The notes under the pieces are model-generated. The model searched no databases. It was not told where the DNA came from and saw only the letters and a program-made list of their open reading frames with translations. A stretch of 64,000 bases of DNA from Isoetes taiwanensis (Eukaryota > Streptophyta > Lycopodiopsida > Isoetales > Isoetaceae): contig JAJEKV010000041.1 in the NCBI GenBank assembly GCA_021234155.1, positions 9,815,018 to 9,879,017 on the forward strand, given 5' to 3'. Each line of letters opens with the position of its first letter. Position 1 is the first letter of the stretch. A program made the translations under genes and the position numbers. Below are positions 35,264 through 46,930 of this stretch, piece by piece.

Positions 35264-36530
35264 TTGGGATATCTTAGCGGAAATAATAAACTACGGATTC
35301 TTTCAATTATCATATGGACGGTTTCCATCAAGGGTCAAAACAAGAAGGAAACTTATATAGTCAGAGAAATCTACCAGGCCTTATTGCCAAATGCTCAATC
35401 AAAAGGTAATAGGCTTTGGGGATGCAGTGAAAGAAAATATAAAAGGATCTGTGCTAAAAGTTGGAAGACATATGGAGCTGCCAAGATGATGATGTTCAGA
35501 TGGCTTGTCATCCAACAATCTCTGCACACCAATGCTTCAAGGGCCAAATATGACAATCAAGCCTCAAAATTATGCCCTTTAGGTTGTGGAAGGGAAGAAA
35601 CTTCTAATCATGTATTCCTTTGCCCCAAAATTGAGGAATTTTGGACCTGGACAACTCAGCTTAATTTTGGCTTCCCCACAAATATTCTGAAATTTCTAGA
35701 TGGGAAGACAAGATTAATAAATTCCATTCGAACTTTATGCTGCTGGATAGTATGGAAGCATAGGAACTTGGTTGCCATTCAAAGATAAAAGCAATCGGCA
35801 TCATCCGGTTAAAAAACCTTTACGGTTGCCTGCTTGGGGGATATGGCTATGGCACACAGATTGCTCAGGGGGGACAACTATGACAAAGATTGGGATCAAA
35901 TTGGCAGATTCCAAGGATTTTTTAATTTCTGTGTGCTTAATCTAACTGATTTTCATGGTGTGCTCCACAGATCAACAGAAGAGGCTTGATAGAGTTGGAG
36001 CACCTTCTCGTTGGGAGGACAACTTTGATGATGAACCCATATGGAGATTCAATGAAATGGAGCTAGAACAGCACCTGATTCTTCTAAAACAGGAAGTCAT
36101 TCACTCCTCTGCTATCAAGAAGATTCTGGACAAACCAGAGGTGTGGAGATTCAACAATTTAAAACCCTTCTTTGTCTCGTGGCAACAAAAGAGAGAGGCT
36201 CGGGTTCTGATGCTGCTCGACTTCACCAGCTTCAGTACAACAAAGTTGGATGAGATGCTAAATATCTTCGGGACCACAGCAGTCGCGGATCTTACTTTAC
36301 AGGATCTTCTAAATGTGGTTAATTAGAATCTCAGTGTGTACTAAACTCTGCTATTTTCGATCTGAGGATCTTTATGTCTCAATTTTGTACCCCATTATGA
36401 GGAGTATAGAGACACTTTTTGTCACTCTATGTGACCACTTCATCAGAAGTGAATTTTCTGATATGTACTTATTCTAAATGAATAGGAAAAACAACCTTGC
36501 CATCAAAAAATAAAAAATAAAAAAAAAATT
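35264..36530 (+). mobile_element. L1-type LINE, 3' end with RT zinc-binding domain and A-rich tail
   Basis: The ORF at 35264-35788 carries MMMFRWLVIQQSLHTN, then LCPLGCGREETSNHVFLCP, the C-x2-C/H-type zinc-binding domain found after plant L1 reverse transcriptases (zf-RVT). A second ORF at 35955-36326 (EVWRFNNLKPFF, LMLLDFTSF) appears to be the rest of the C-terminus after a frameshift. The element ends in an A-rich tail at about 36504-36529. RT proper and endonuclease are absent, the usual picture of a 5'-truncated insertion. Confidence 0.85.
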
Positions 36531-36724
36531 AGGGGGGTTCCTCCCCACAGTTTTTTATTAAAGTAGAAAATGTCCGATTTGATAAAGTAGATGGAGGCAA
36601 AATTTTTGTTGAAATTTTGTGAAAAAGTGAAATTTTGTGATGGCGGCATTTTTGCTTGTTAGTGCAAAATCTAAATTTGAGGCCTGATTTCTATCATACT
36701 TAATAAGCCGATCACATCAACAAA

Positions 36725-36827
36725 AATACAAATAGTATTTTACTTAATACTTCAAATGTTTGGGAGTGTTCAATAATACAAATAGTATTTTACTTAATAC
36801 TTCAAATGTTTGGGAGTGTTCAATAAT
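36725..36827. repeat. Tandem duplication, two identical 50-base units
   Basis: A 50-base unit beginning AATACAAATAGTATTTTAC is repeated perfectly at 36725 and 36775, next to the truncated end of the minus-strand LINE. Confidence 0.95.
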
Positions 36828-36839
36828 TGGCCAGGCAGT

Positions 36840-39470
36840 GTGGGTCACCTGCCTTGTAGATGAGGATGATCTTGCTAGTGGTCCATTGCAGCGGGAAGCC
36901 TTCTTGTAATGCCATGTTGAACAAGGCAGTTATAATCAGTACTATGGACAGCCCCGCCCACTTGAGCAACTCTGCATGTTACTGTCCAAGTCTGTCGCCC
37001 TCCCACTGGCAAGACGTTGTAAAGCCCTGGCGACATCTACTTTCGTGATTCCCAATGCTAAGCCTACCTGCGGGGGTGTTGCTACTCGAGTTCCCTGAGG
37101 ATTATAAAGCTGCTGCAAGTATTACCCCACAATTCAGAAGTAAAGTTTCTTATAGGTTATATTGGCTTTGAGAACCCTGCGCCAAAAGCACCTGGGATTA
37201 TGTTCCAAGATATAGAACATTTCTCTTTGATGTCTCGCGGTGTACCTGACTTTTTTCTCTTTGAGGAAAGCATAGTACTTTCTGGCTACGTGCTATAGGC
37301 GTAAAGTGGGATCCATGACCTGCCCGAACCAGCATTTGAGTTCCTTACACTCACATCAAACCACTAGTTACGTGGTAAGGTTGAGGTCTTCGAGATCTGT
37401 CATGGGTGGTGTCTCCTAAAGGACCTTTCTACATAGTTCCAAGCACTTCAATCAACTAGCATATCTGTTGCTATAGCATAGGGAGTTGCAAGATTTCTGC
37501 AGGGTCATCTGCGAGCATCTAGACATAAGCCTCTACACAATTGGGGCATGCGAGGAGTTGTAGTATAGGGGGGCTCGGATAGCCTATCAAGCCAGCTGCA
37601 GATAAAGTAGTAGGTGGTCTGAGTCGACCTCTGCATCTCTACTGTATGTGCCCACATGAAAGTGATTGATCATACGCATATCTTGCTCAGCCACTGGCAC
37701 ATAGTCGACACTGGAACCCCCTCCTGGTTCTCCTGCCTACAAGTGTACCTGCGTGAGGACGCCCACTATGCCAGTCCATTGCAAATTACTAGGTCAAAGA
37801 CATCACAAAACAAAATCAGCTCTACCTACTATAGTGCGTGACATGGTTGTTGTCTGATGCTCGTGGCCGAGCCACGTCTGTAAGGTGCAGCTGCAAGACA
37901 TCCTCAGCTAAGGGGTCAAATTTCGGGGTTTTTCCACCCCTGTGCGTGTTAAAATTCCCAAGGAGTATGGCTCTACCCAACTGCTTGTATTGTTATATTC
38001 CATCATATAGATCGACGTAGAGGTCTGGCATCCATATCTAAATGAGCATGATAGAACTTGCTTTCTGCATGTGGGAAGTAACAGGCCGCCATGAAGAGGG
38101 GGTCGCCACTGCAATTCTGCACTCGCACCCACATGTTCCAATTGTATCTGTCTGTCTTGTATACAGAGATTGACTGTGCCAAGGCAGTCCGGTAGTAGCA
38201 GGCAAACCTCTCCCCTTCCCTTCACCCCAGTTGTCTCCGCTTTCCTGTGCAATTATTGAAGATTGAGTAATAGCCTGTCAGGTCGGGTAGCCTATGCTCG
38301 ACGTGCTCCCATGTCTCCATCATAATTTTTATTCGTTGCAGATTCAATTGTGGTAGCAGGAGGGGAGGTAGCATAAGCGAAAGCAACATGCGGCGCATGG
38401 GAGGCAAGCGAAGCAGGACGTGCAGCAGGAGCACGTTCAGGAGCAACAAGGGCATTGGCAAAAGGAGCACGAGGGTTTGCAGCAATCTGTAGCAGTCAGA
38501 AGATCCGCATCTACCCCCTCTTGGTGGCGGATGCTCTTCACCTTAGCCAACTCCTGGTTGCAGGACTCTTGTTGTGCCAGAGTGAGATCTCGGTCAATAT
38601 AGAGGGATGTTCCCTTCAACTGCTTGCCCCACATAATATAATCCTCGTACTTGTGCATCTGCGACCATAAATGTGACAATACAGTGGCGGTCAGGGTGTT
38701 GAGTACCATGTATGCTTGCCCTAACAATATGTAAGATGTATGGAATGCATACAGGTGAGGATCGACATCTGGAGGAATTCAATGAGGTTGTCCCCTGTCT
38801 CTTCTGGTAGTCCATGGTCCACCGCATTATGGCCTTTCCATCTCTAATCTTGATGCTCTCGATTATCAGGTCAATGTTGATCATCTCAATATGCGACATG
38901 TACTATCTGCAAGATGTGGGTTGTGGCCTGGTTTAGGGCTGCGGAGGTATGGGCTGGCATGATGGTGCAGCGTGCCTGTCTGGGCTGACATTGTGTAGCC
39001 ATTTGAACATGTAGGGTCACCATATCATGTGGAGTGGTCACCTCCCGAAGCAGAGAGCTCAGTTCTTGCTGGACTTGTTTTTGCCTTGCCAATTCGTGCA
39101 TGCATTGTGCATTTGCTCATGAACATCTGCATAGGGGCCCTTATCCTATTGGGCGATAGTTGCCCATAGCTCCTGCGCAATAGAGTTATGCTCCAATTTC
39201 TGCAATCAGGAGGTAACTACAATGTCCACTGTAGATGAGATCATTTTGAGTGTGGCAACCCTACTCTGAAGGACGTGAAGCTGTGAGTGGCTCTCTTTGG
39301 TAACTGCTTAGACCTGCCGCAACATGGTGGCAGTTTACGCAGCCTTTGACCGAAGGCAAGAGTGGTCGTCTCCTGCTCAAAACATTTCTTGTCTTATGTC
39401 ATGGTTTCAATGCTAGTAGACATGGTGTTTAGGCGTTCGTGTAGGTCAGCAAAACCTAGCCTACCCTGCT
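36840..39470 (-). mobile_element. LINE with ORF1, endonuclease and RT start, 3'-truncated
   Basis: Read on the minus strand from 39470 the order is as follows. First is a coiled-coil ORF1 region (39101-38886, HELARQKQVQQELSSLLREV), then the ORF1 C-terminal block with LKGTSLYIDRDLTLAQQE (38640-38540). The endonuclease region comes next (38252-37908: GEVCLLLPDCLGTVNLC, GGLLLPTCRKQ, then DARPLRRSI in another frame). The linker and start of RT follow at 37150-36840 (LLKWAGLSIVLITALFN, WTTSKIILIYKAGDP). The RT catalytic core is missing because the element stops at about 36840, beside the 50-base duplication. Frames are broken throughout. Confidence 0.8.
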
Positions 39471-39840
39471 GCCTTTCAAACTGCACCAAGTGGATGTTGT
39501 CCTCAAGTTGGGTAGAAGCATGAAAGGGTGATTGAATTTTTTTGTATATTGATGTAAAAATTTGAACTGGGTTAAAGTGTTTGTAATGTACATTTTGAAT
39601 TTTACATGGAGTTGCCTATCATTAATAAAGGCGGTTGACGTACAATATTCTCCATAATTATACCAAATCCTCCCGAAATCTTGTACTAGCTTCTCTATCA
39701 ATAAAATCTAAATATCTTGCCTGGGGAAAAAAAAAAACTTTGGCACACATTTTGAACTTTCCTCAATCGATCAAACATGGCTCTGGATTCTACCTCAACG
39801 AAAACTTGGCCCGAATCGATTATAGCTGCTCCTAAATCGA
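39471..39840. other. No gene seen
   Basis: AT-rich DNA between the LINE and the next element; an A10 run lies at 39728-39739. Confidence 0.4.
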
Positions 39841-40734
39841 ATGCATTTCAAGAAACAAATGTATCTTGAAGAAATTGAAATCCCTTTCCTTCAAGCAGTA
39901 ATACAAATCCCTTCAAGCAGTAATACAAATCTGGTTAATAATCTGATTTTTTGTGCAGGATGTTGTATCCCCTTCGCAGAATGGATCGATGTCTTAAAGC
40001 ACCCGGTTGAAGAAGAAACTATGGAAGAAGGATTGGACTCTCATGCAAGCACTTCGAGGTCAAGATCGGGTTCAGATTTCAATCCTCCCGTTGATGAAGT
40101 TTTCGAAAGCAATCATTACAAGCAGCAAAAGAAAATCGAAAACAGAGGGTTTGTAGGGGTGGATACGTGACAAAGCCAACTAGAAGAAAGGTGAATGCTT
40201 TCAGTAAATCTCATAATGAATGAGGTATCTAATTTGACTCCAAAAAAGAAAGTATATTTGCAAGAAGATTATTGCAGACAAAAGATTGCAATTCCTCTTT
40301 GAGCCGGGCCATTGGAAGGCCTCAAGAGGCTATCGCGGAAAACAGATCTGGTAAAGAATTTAAAGGATGGCCTCCAAGACGTCAAAAATGCAAATAGCAA
40401 TGACAGACTTGCTGCAAAGCATTCTGTACTATCTATGGTGGTTGGAGAGGAAGGAGAATTACATAAGACTTCACTAGCAGCTAAGTTGCTGAAAATACAT
40501 CCTAGAAATATGAAACTAGCAATGGAGAGAAGGAAAAGAATGTCACTAGTTGGAACAAATCTGTGGGCATTAGCAGGTCGAAATCCAAGAACAAATACGA
40601 TAGATCAGGCTATGAAGGATATGGTTGCTCAGTTTTGGTTAGATAACTCAAAGGTTTCACCAAAAATTAGAGATGTCATGAAGAAGAGGACACAACCAAT
40701 TCAATATATTGACATTACACAGGTACGATTGTAA
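39841..40734 (+). mobile_element. N-terminal part of an unnamed mobile-element-like protein
   Basis: The ORF 39841-40170 is Ser/acidic-rich (EEETMEEGLDSHASTSRSRS). A shifted frame continues with VTKPTRRKVNAFSKSHNE, and the ORF 40312-40734 has LKIHPRNMKLAMERRKRM, QFWLDNSKVSPKIRDVMKKR. The last words resemble the region before the core of a widespread, poorly named eukaryotic protein family whose core carries SDGC..QFK and GHGKG motifs; that core lies downstream at 43297. The ORF ends at a CAG|GTACGA that could be a splice donor. Confidence 0.5.
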
Positions 40735-41395
40735 TTTAGCTGTAATTGCATCTTGTTTTTCAGAATAAAGATGTTTTTTATTTTGTAACACTGATGTAAA
40801 GTTTGTATATTTCTTTACTTTTTGGCAGAATAAAGATGTCTTTTATTTTGTAACACTGATGTAAAGTTTGTAATGTGATTTTTTTTACTTTTTGAATGTA
40901 ATGTAGATGCGATGCCCCTAGTTGTTCTACATGGAAATGTCAAATTATTTCATGGCAACACGTACATGTATATTTGTTTACATGTATATTCTGGATGTAT
41001 ATTTGTTTACATGTATATTCTGGATGTATTGTAGATGTAGGCAGTAACTAAGAAGAAATTAGTGTGGAGATGTATTAATTGTCAAAAAATTATGTGACTT
41101 CATAGTAAATGAAATAAAATTCATGTCAGAATGTACATGTATGTGTGGGAGTTTAGGGTCTTGAATATGTAAAAGATTTGTATGTAATGTAATGTAATGA
41201 GGTGACTAATTTTATTTCACTGTAATCTTACAGGCTGAATTATTCCAGTTTGATGGAGATAGATAAATATTATTTTAACGTCCACAGATTTGCCATTCAG
41301 GTTTGATGGAGATAGATAAATATTATTTTAACGTCCACAGAGACCAATTTTCCATTCAAGTTTGATGGAGTTGATGGTGATAGATAGATATTAGA
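40735..41395. repeat. AT-rich spacer with three local tandem duplications
   Basis: A block of about 80 bases starting CAGAATAAAGATG repeats at about 40760 and 40837. A 27-base block with ACATGTATATTCTGGATGTAT repeats near 40980-41035. A block of about 60 bases starting GTTTGATGGAGATAGATAAA repeats at about 41241 and 41302, with a third partial copy near 41360. No coding signal. Confidence 0.8.
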
Positions 41396-42487
41396 CGAAA
41401 CTATATGTAGTGCGACTTTGGGCAGTTTTGAACTTCAAGGAGTTGGGGCACATTATGTATGGCACTCACGTCGAGGGTGACGGTAGACTTCGGGAGGCAT
41501 ACTTGGAATCTTGTCGTTTAGAAGGCTTGAGTTACAGCCACTAGAGTTTATCCTCATGCAAACCAAGAAACTAATGCTGGGGCAGAGTCCTACCATTTCC
41601 ACATGAAGAAAAGGCTTGGGCTTTCCAAGCATGCACTAAGAGGGAGGCGGCTTGACTGGCTGTTGTACATGTTGATGAATCAGTTAGAAACACACGGGTC
41701 ATATGACAGGTTTAAGAAGGAACATGGCTTCAAATTTAACCGCAAACAGGAACATATTGTTGAGACAGCTATTATTGGTGCATGTGACATTCCTGACATG
41801 ACAGTTAGATGGCTGGATTACAAGGCAGGCACGGCCGAGGTATGGAGCCAGAACATGGATGCATGGGACGAGAACACATAATCAATCCCTTACTTGGTAG
41901 TGGTTGCCAATGAGAGTTGGTCATGCTGTGACTGTCCTTGGGTTATCAAAGGTAACATGTGTAAACACCAAGTCAAGGTTCTTCGTATGATGTCCAACTA
42001 CAAGGAGGAGGACATCTTAAGGGTTTGTGGAACCCTCTTTGGCTCACAAGGTGGCGGTTTAGCTAACTTGAGAACCATGGCCGAAGCTTACATTGAGGAA
42101 GACGGGTGCTTTGATGCTCCCGATGGGAATCAACGTGGATTCCTGGATTATGGTAGGGATGTTGATGAGAAAGAGGGTCCATCAACTCAAGCTAAGCTGC
42201 AGGAAAGCATAGAGGCCAGCCTTGCACATATCAGGGACACTATTTCCAGCAGTCCCACCATTGCAAGGGAGGCCGATTTCTTGCTTATGGAGCTAGGTGG
42301 ACAACTAGAACGTTTGCTGCTAAGCACCATTGTGATTGGCCCAGCTCCTACCATGGCCACGGTCTGTGACTTCAATGGCAACACTATTGCAAGACCAACA
42401 CCATTCATAGAGGGTCACAAGCCAAAAAGAAGAGGGTGCTTGAGGCTGTCTTTTACCGCGACAATGCCATCACCATCTTCGAAGTGA
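41396..42487 (+). mobile_element. MULE (MuDR-like) transposase, C-terminal part with SWIM zinc finger
   Basis: One frame runs from about 41530 to 42487 with a single in-frame TAA at 41879. It reads PHANQETNAGAESYHF and MKKRLGLSKHALRGRRLDW, the region after the DDE core where MULE transposases have NTTNAVESYH. It then reaches CCDCPWVIKGNMCKHQ at 41921-41968, a C-x-C...C-x-H SWIM finger. A C-terminal region of about 160 residues follows. The DDE core is not found upstream, and no terminal inverted repeats were recognised. The frame is unusually well kept for this window, so the insertion may be fairly young or constrained. Confidence 0.8.
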
Positions 42488-43296
42488 TGGTTGTTTATAA
42501 CTTCTATGACGCAGGATTGTCTTATCCTCCTTAGATATTGCGCCATAGAACCATCTCGCTTCTCTCATTTTTCCTCGCTTTGCAAAGACTAGAGTATCTC
42601 TTTGCGTAACTATGTATATCGATATGTGATGGAATCAAAGCTTCACAAAGAATTTTAAAAGCTATGTTTTTCTCTCGTGGACTAGTGGTTTATCTGGACA
42701 ATGTATGTGTAGGGGTGGGAATCACATACCATAGGTATAAATACACCATAGGTATGAATACCATAGGCGATATTCTTCAAAGCTGAAGCTGTTTTTCAAT
42801 TGAATTATGTATAACCTCAACTCGCTGGCCAAATCATAGGAGCAGGTGTTCTCGTCTAATAACACCTAGCCTGTTATTACATGCATGGATGTTGGAGTTG
42901 AAACCGCAGTGGAATAAGAGCAAATGCCAAATATTTGAAAGTAAAAATGCAAGATGTTTGGGAGGGGAGCTCTTTGCGGGGAAGCTTCAATGAACTCCAT
43001 AGCCCAAATAAAAGCTACAAGAATCAGAGTGCTCAAAGGCATCTTCAGCCTAGAGGTCTTTGCAGGGGAAGATCCCCCAGACACCAGCTCTGTCCGGCGA
43101 AAAACTGCGAGAATCGGAATGCTGTGTGGGCCGAAGGAGAATGGGTAAAATCTCATGCGCCTTGAACAATTTGATCCTAGTGCACTCCTCATAAGCACAC
43201 GGATTTAAAGCGCAGGCCACTCTCTAGAGCAAAGCTTCGGCCCGAATTTGGCCACAGACATGCACAACCTAGAATTTAGAGCTCTCAAACATCACG
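42488..43296. other. Flank of the MULE fragment
   Basis: An open stretch at 42954-43148 reads RIRVLKGIFSLEVFAGEDPP in part. I do not recognise it. The rest is anonymous. Confidence 0.3.
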
Positions 43297-44330
43297 ATGT
43301 TCAAGGTACAGGGTAAAATGAGGAAATGTGTGCACTTCTTTATTTCAGATGACAAAACACATGATACTCACTTTGTACAAAAAGCATTCAAGATGCACCT
43401 CAATTGGCTGAAAGAAAATGGTGCTGGCCATATGAAATACCACTTAGTTTGGTCTGACGGGTGTGCAGCCCAATTCAAGTCGAGAAGAGCTTTCTATCAT
43501 GTAACTAGGTATCATCAAGAGCATAAGATCAGAATGCACTGGAATTTCTTTGGCTGAGGACATGGGAAGGGCACACATGACGGAGAAGGAGCCATAGCCA
43601 AACTATGGCTCGAGGCAGAACAAAGAAACAAGGATGGGAAAGTGATAAAAATGCGTAAACCGCATGTGAGGTTCTTGAAGAGAAAATTTCTGATGTGGAA
43701 AGGGTATTTTGGAAGGTGTCCGACATTGACCGTTCCCAAAGATTTGATGTGCTCCCAAAGTGAAAGGTGCAATCTCTTCATTGCGTATCATCCATAGATC
43801 CAAATGATCCAACAAAGTTAATGTGTAGATCTCTTTCATGTTTTTGTAAGGCATGCATCAATTTTGATTGGCCTCGCTTGTGAGAATGCCGATCATTGTG
43901 GCGGTGGGAGTTGAGAAAACTAGAGCCTACAAACAGGGGACAATGTTGAAGAAGATGGGTACGAGGCGAGAGGACTTGTGGGCAAATGACGTGGACAATG
44001 TGGATGAGACAAAGGAGGTTGGAGATTATTTTGCATCATTCACATCCCCGCATAATTATGAAAGGGTCCCTTATTATCTCATCCAAAGGTAACGTAAGTG
44101 AAACATGCTCTCAAGAAGACACCAAGGATGACTATGGAAATGAATTTTATTGTGGTAATGAAGTTATAGCTGGTAACTACTTTGAATTGATTCTGGTTGC
44201 CATCAAAAGTACAGCTTATTCAAGGAAAGAAAGTTCTTGTCCATCCCGAAAGTCAAGAATTGGGGTGAGATTTCCATTGAGCTACCAAACATAAGATTAA
44301 AGGTACATCTTATGCATATGAACCGACTAA
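43297..44330 (+). mobile_element. C-terminal part of the unnamed SDGC/GHGKG protein
   Basis: The ORF from 43297 has HFFISDDKTHDTHFVQKAFK, then VWSDGCAAQFKSRRAF (43450-43497), then WNFFG, a TGA stop at 43555, and on the same frame GHGKGTHDGEGAIAKLW. Spaced acidic residues in ISDD, SDG and HDGEG suggest an RNase H-like (transposase-type) fold. I recall similar wording in uncharacterised proteins of many eukaryotes, but the family name is not known to me. Continuation ORFs at 43900-44290 (YFASFTSPHNYERVPYYLIQR) look like its C-terminus. The matching N-terminal part is at 40312, so the MULE fragment sits between the two halves. Confidence 0.55.
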
Positions 44331-44574
44331 CTATTGGCATGAAATGTTGTGGAAAATTTTCCAGATTGTAGAATCTCTGTAATACATTAACCTGTTGTTG
44401 AAGTAACTTTTCTATGCACTAAGGCATGGACTTGCAAACCTAATGTAATCGAATGTGAACTTGATTAAAACACAAACATTAATATATTGTTTATATAGTT
44501 CCAAGATCTGTTATACTTAGTGTAAGTTGTAAAAAACACCGTAGCGTAAGGTCTCAAGATTCAAGATTCAAGAC

Positions 44575-44820
44575 TCAAGATTCATCCGTAAGGTCCCGCA
44601 GGTGTGAGATCAAGAATGGTCCCTGTTCACGAAAATTGTGAGAAGAGTGTCCAGATTTGTGCTTGAAGTTGGTGAAGTCTAACGTAAGCAAGACATGTGC
44701 TTTCGCCTCGTTGCCATTTATGATAGAGATTGGTAAAGTATGGTTTGAGGCTACCGAATCTCCAAACCTCACCCTTTTCAAAGACTTTGTTGATTGCTTT
44801 TGCATGCACAACTTCCGTTG
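44575..44820 (-). pseudogene. LINE C-terminal relic
   Basis: In two overlapping minus-strand frames the text reads EVWRFGSLKPYF and LLTLDFTNF. This parallels EVWRFNNLKPFF and LMLLDFTSF at 36126-36230 in the L1-type LINE. It is therefore a second, inverted relic of the same LINE family, broken by a frameshift. Confidence 0.6.
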
Positions 44821-45388
44821 TTTGAATGAGAATACTCTCTAGTTCTCGCTTTTAGATAATTGGGATTCCTCATCCCCTTGTCATTTGCTACTCCCATAGC
44901 TCGATCCATGCTTCCAACAATGTTAAGTCTCCTCTGTGCATCACGGTGGTAGAACGTCACAAGCAATTGTTAGATTAGGAACAAAAGCATGTTTAAGAAT
45001 AGGAGTACCTCAACTCGCGGTGCCTCTCCGTTTGATTTTGTTCAATTGGTTTCCCTGTTCGGCATTGATCTCCTCAAGAATCGGGTGCGCCTGGTGAGTT
45101 TGCATTTGAATTGGGGATATGGATTGTGATCTAGTCGCTCGATCTCCTCCCGCCATCGAATCAACTACCACCTGTGTAAAAAGGAATTTTATCCTGTCTA
45201 TTCCCTTCTCCCTCAAGTTTCGATATGGCTCGCACCATGCCAATGATTTGTTCCTTAACCAATGATTTGTTCAACATCCTTTTCTCAAAATCTTTCCCAC
45301 TGTCCTCTTTTTCTGACCCAATTGGCCAATGGTTGATGCTGGCATATATCCCACAAGCCTAGCTCAAATGAAAGGGCTATACTCAATG
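44821..45388. other. Unassigned
   Basis: A minus-strand ORF at 45243-45010 (MAWCEPYRNLREKGIDRIKF in part) is coding-like but unrecognised, and may continue the neighbouring relic. Confidence 0.3.
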
Positions 45389-45782
45389 AGGAATATTCCT
45401 TTCAATGTAAGAAGGAATATTCCTTGTAACTATGGGTGCACTTAAACAAACTAAAGAATATTCCTTTGAAGGTAATAAGAAATATTCTTGATAACTAGGC
45501 ACTAAGGAATATTCCTTTCAATGCAAAAAGGAATATTCCTTTCAAGGTAATAGGAATATTCCTTGTAACTATGGGTGCACTTAAACAAACTAAAGAATAT
45601 TCCTTTGAAGGTAATAAGGAATATTCCTGATAACTAGGCGCTAAGGAATATTCCTTTCAATGCAATAAGGAATATTCCTTCAAAGGTAATAAGGAATATT
45701 CCTAATAACTAGGCGCTAAGGAATATTCCTTTCAATGCAATAAGGAATATTCCTTTCAAGGTAATAAGGAATATTCCTTGTT
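45389..45782. repeat. Array of 15 GAATATTC palindromes in a higher-order repeat
   Basis: The 10-base palindrome GGAATATTCC or its core GAATATTC occurs 15 times, one copy degenerate, at roughly 25-bp or 39-bp spacing. Copies lie near 45389, 45413, 45455, 45479, 45504, 45529, 45552, 45592, 45616, 45643, 45667, 45691, 45718, 45741 and 45766. Linkers recur: CTTTCAATGCAATAA, AAGGTAATAA, ACTAGGCGCTAA, TAACTATGGGTGCAC. The linker pattern repeats with a 139-base period. Each palindrome is a GAAnnTTC pair, the core of a heat-shock element. It could equally be a non-functional minisatellite. Confidence 0.9.
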
Positions 45783-46303
45783 ATCTCTATATTGTTGACT
45801 CACGCTTTACCAAACACAATATGCATAGGTACACAATATGCCTTAACATAATCCATTCATTTGGCATTTGTTGATTTGGCAATTGTTGATTTGGTAACAT
45901 GTGGAACATTGAATGCATGTGGGATATTTGAGCCCATTACTAAAAAAAAGGGTGGACTAGGATTACATCTTGGACAAGAGGATGACGGCCCTCAGAATCA
46001 AGATTACAAGCCAGCGAGCCATAACTTTTCAACATCTAATCTCTATCCACACTTATCAATGAAGCAGCAAAACCCTACTTATATATGCACACGACTTTTG
46101 TGATATATGCATGTGGGATATTTCTAACTTTGTGTTAGGGTTGTGCTAACTGCATACCAAGCAATTGGTCTCATAATATGGTTCAACCTATCCATTTTAC
46201 ATTTGCAAAAATTTTGAGGTGGGTGGATCGGCTCCCGAGGTGTGAAATCGTATGCATGGATACATCCCTTTCCTCTTCTGCCTAATTCCCAAAACAAAAT
46301 TGT
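45783..46303. other. No convincing gene
   Basis: A short ORF at 45861-46103 lies just right of the palindrome array. It has no recognisable domain. Confidence 0.3.
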
Positions 46304-46759
46304 ATGCATGCAAACATCCCTTTTATTCCCAAAATTCTGCCCTGCAGCTTCATTCCGTCCATTCCGTCCCCATCGTCTATTCCGCCATCTCCTTCACGCC
46401 TTTTCCATTCCGTCCATCTCATTCACTTCCGCCATGGCCAAGTTCAAGACCACACTCTGCAGGAACACTATCCCGGCCATTGTGCCTGCTCCTCCCCTGC
46501 CAGCACGGTCCTCCTCTTCCTCCGGAGGATCCGTGTCTTCCTCCGGAGAATTCGTGTCTTCCTCCGAAGGCCACCGGTTACAGTCAGGGCGAAGTTCACT
46601 CCACCAGAGGTGGAGAAGCTCATCATGGATCATCAGGCTGTCGCTTCGTTGCGGGTGATCGAGTGGGTGCATGAGGCTTACCTCGACGAGGAGCGACTCC
46701 TCGAAATGAAGATGTATGCCATGGAGGGCGACCTTCATATGGAGCTGAAGATGGCCTGA
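46304..46759 (+). CDS. Small hypothetical protein, possibly frameshifted
   Basis: The region is richer in C than its surroundings and has overlapping open frames. The first ATG with a reasonable leader is at 46433 (MAKFKTTLCRNTIPAIVPAP, then a Ser/Gly-rich stretch). The best-looking C-terminal part is in the frame ending at 46759 (RAKFTPPEVEKLIMDHQAV, WVHEAYLDEERLLEMKMYAM), an acidic helical stretch. One frameshift near 46580 would join them. The leader is CCATTCCGTCC-rich. The family is not recognised; it could be a small plant gene or a gene fragment carried by a transposon. Confidence 0.35.
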   Translation: MHANIPFIPKILPCSFIPSIPSPSSIPPSPSRLFHSVHLIHFRHGQVQDHTLQEHYPGHCACSSPASTVLLFLRRIRVFLRRIRVFLRRPPVTVRAKFTPPEVEKLIMDHQAVASLRVIEWVHEAYLDEERLLEMKMYAMEGDLHMELKMA

Positions 46760-46774
46760 AGATCAAGCCTTGTT

Positions 46775-46930
46775 TAAATTTTTGTAATCCCTGGTTTCAA
46801 TTTTTTTGGCAATAGTCCTTGTGACTATTCTTTGTAAAACTTTTTAATTAAATACAGAACTTGTTTTGCAATAGTCCTTGTGACTCCATTTTTTGTAAAG
46901 CTTTTTCATTAATGACAGAACTCCTCTTCT
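46775..46930. repeat. Degenerate tandem duplication, about 66-base period
   Basis: The block containing GCAATAGTCCTTGTGACT, TTTGTAAA and AATACAGAAC/AATGACAGAAC appears twice just after the small ORF, within its likely 3' untranslated region. Confidence 0.75.
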
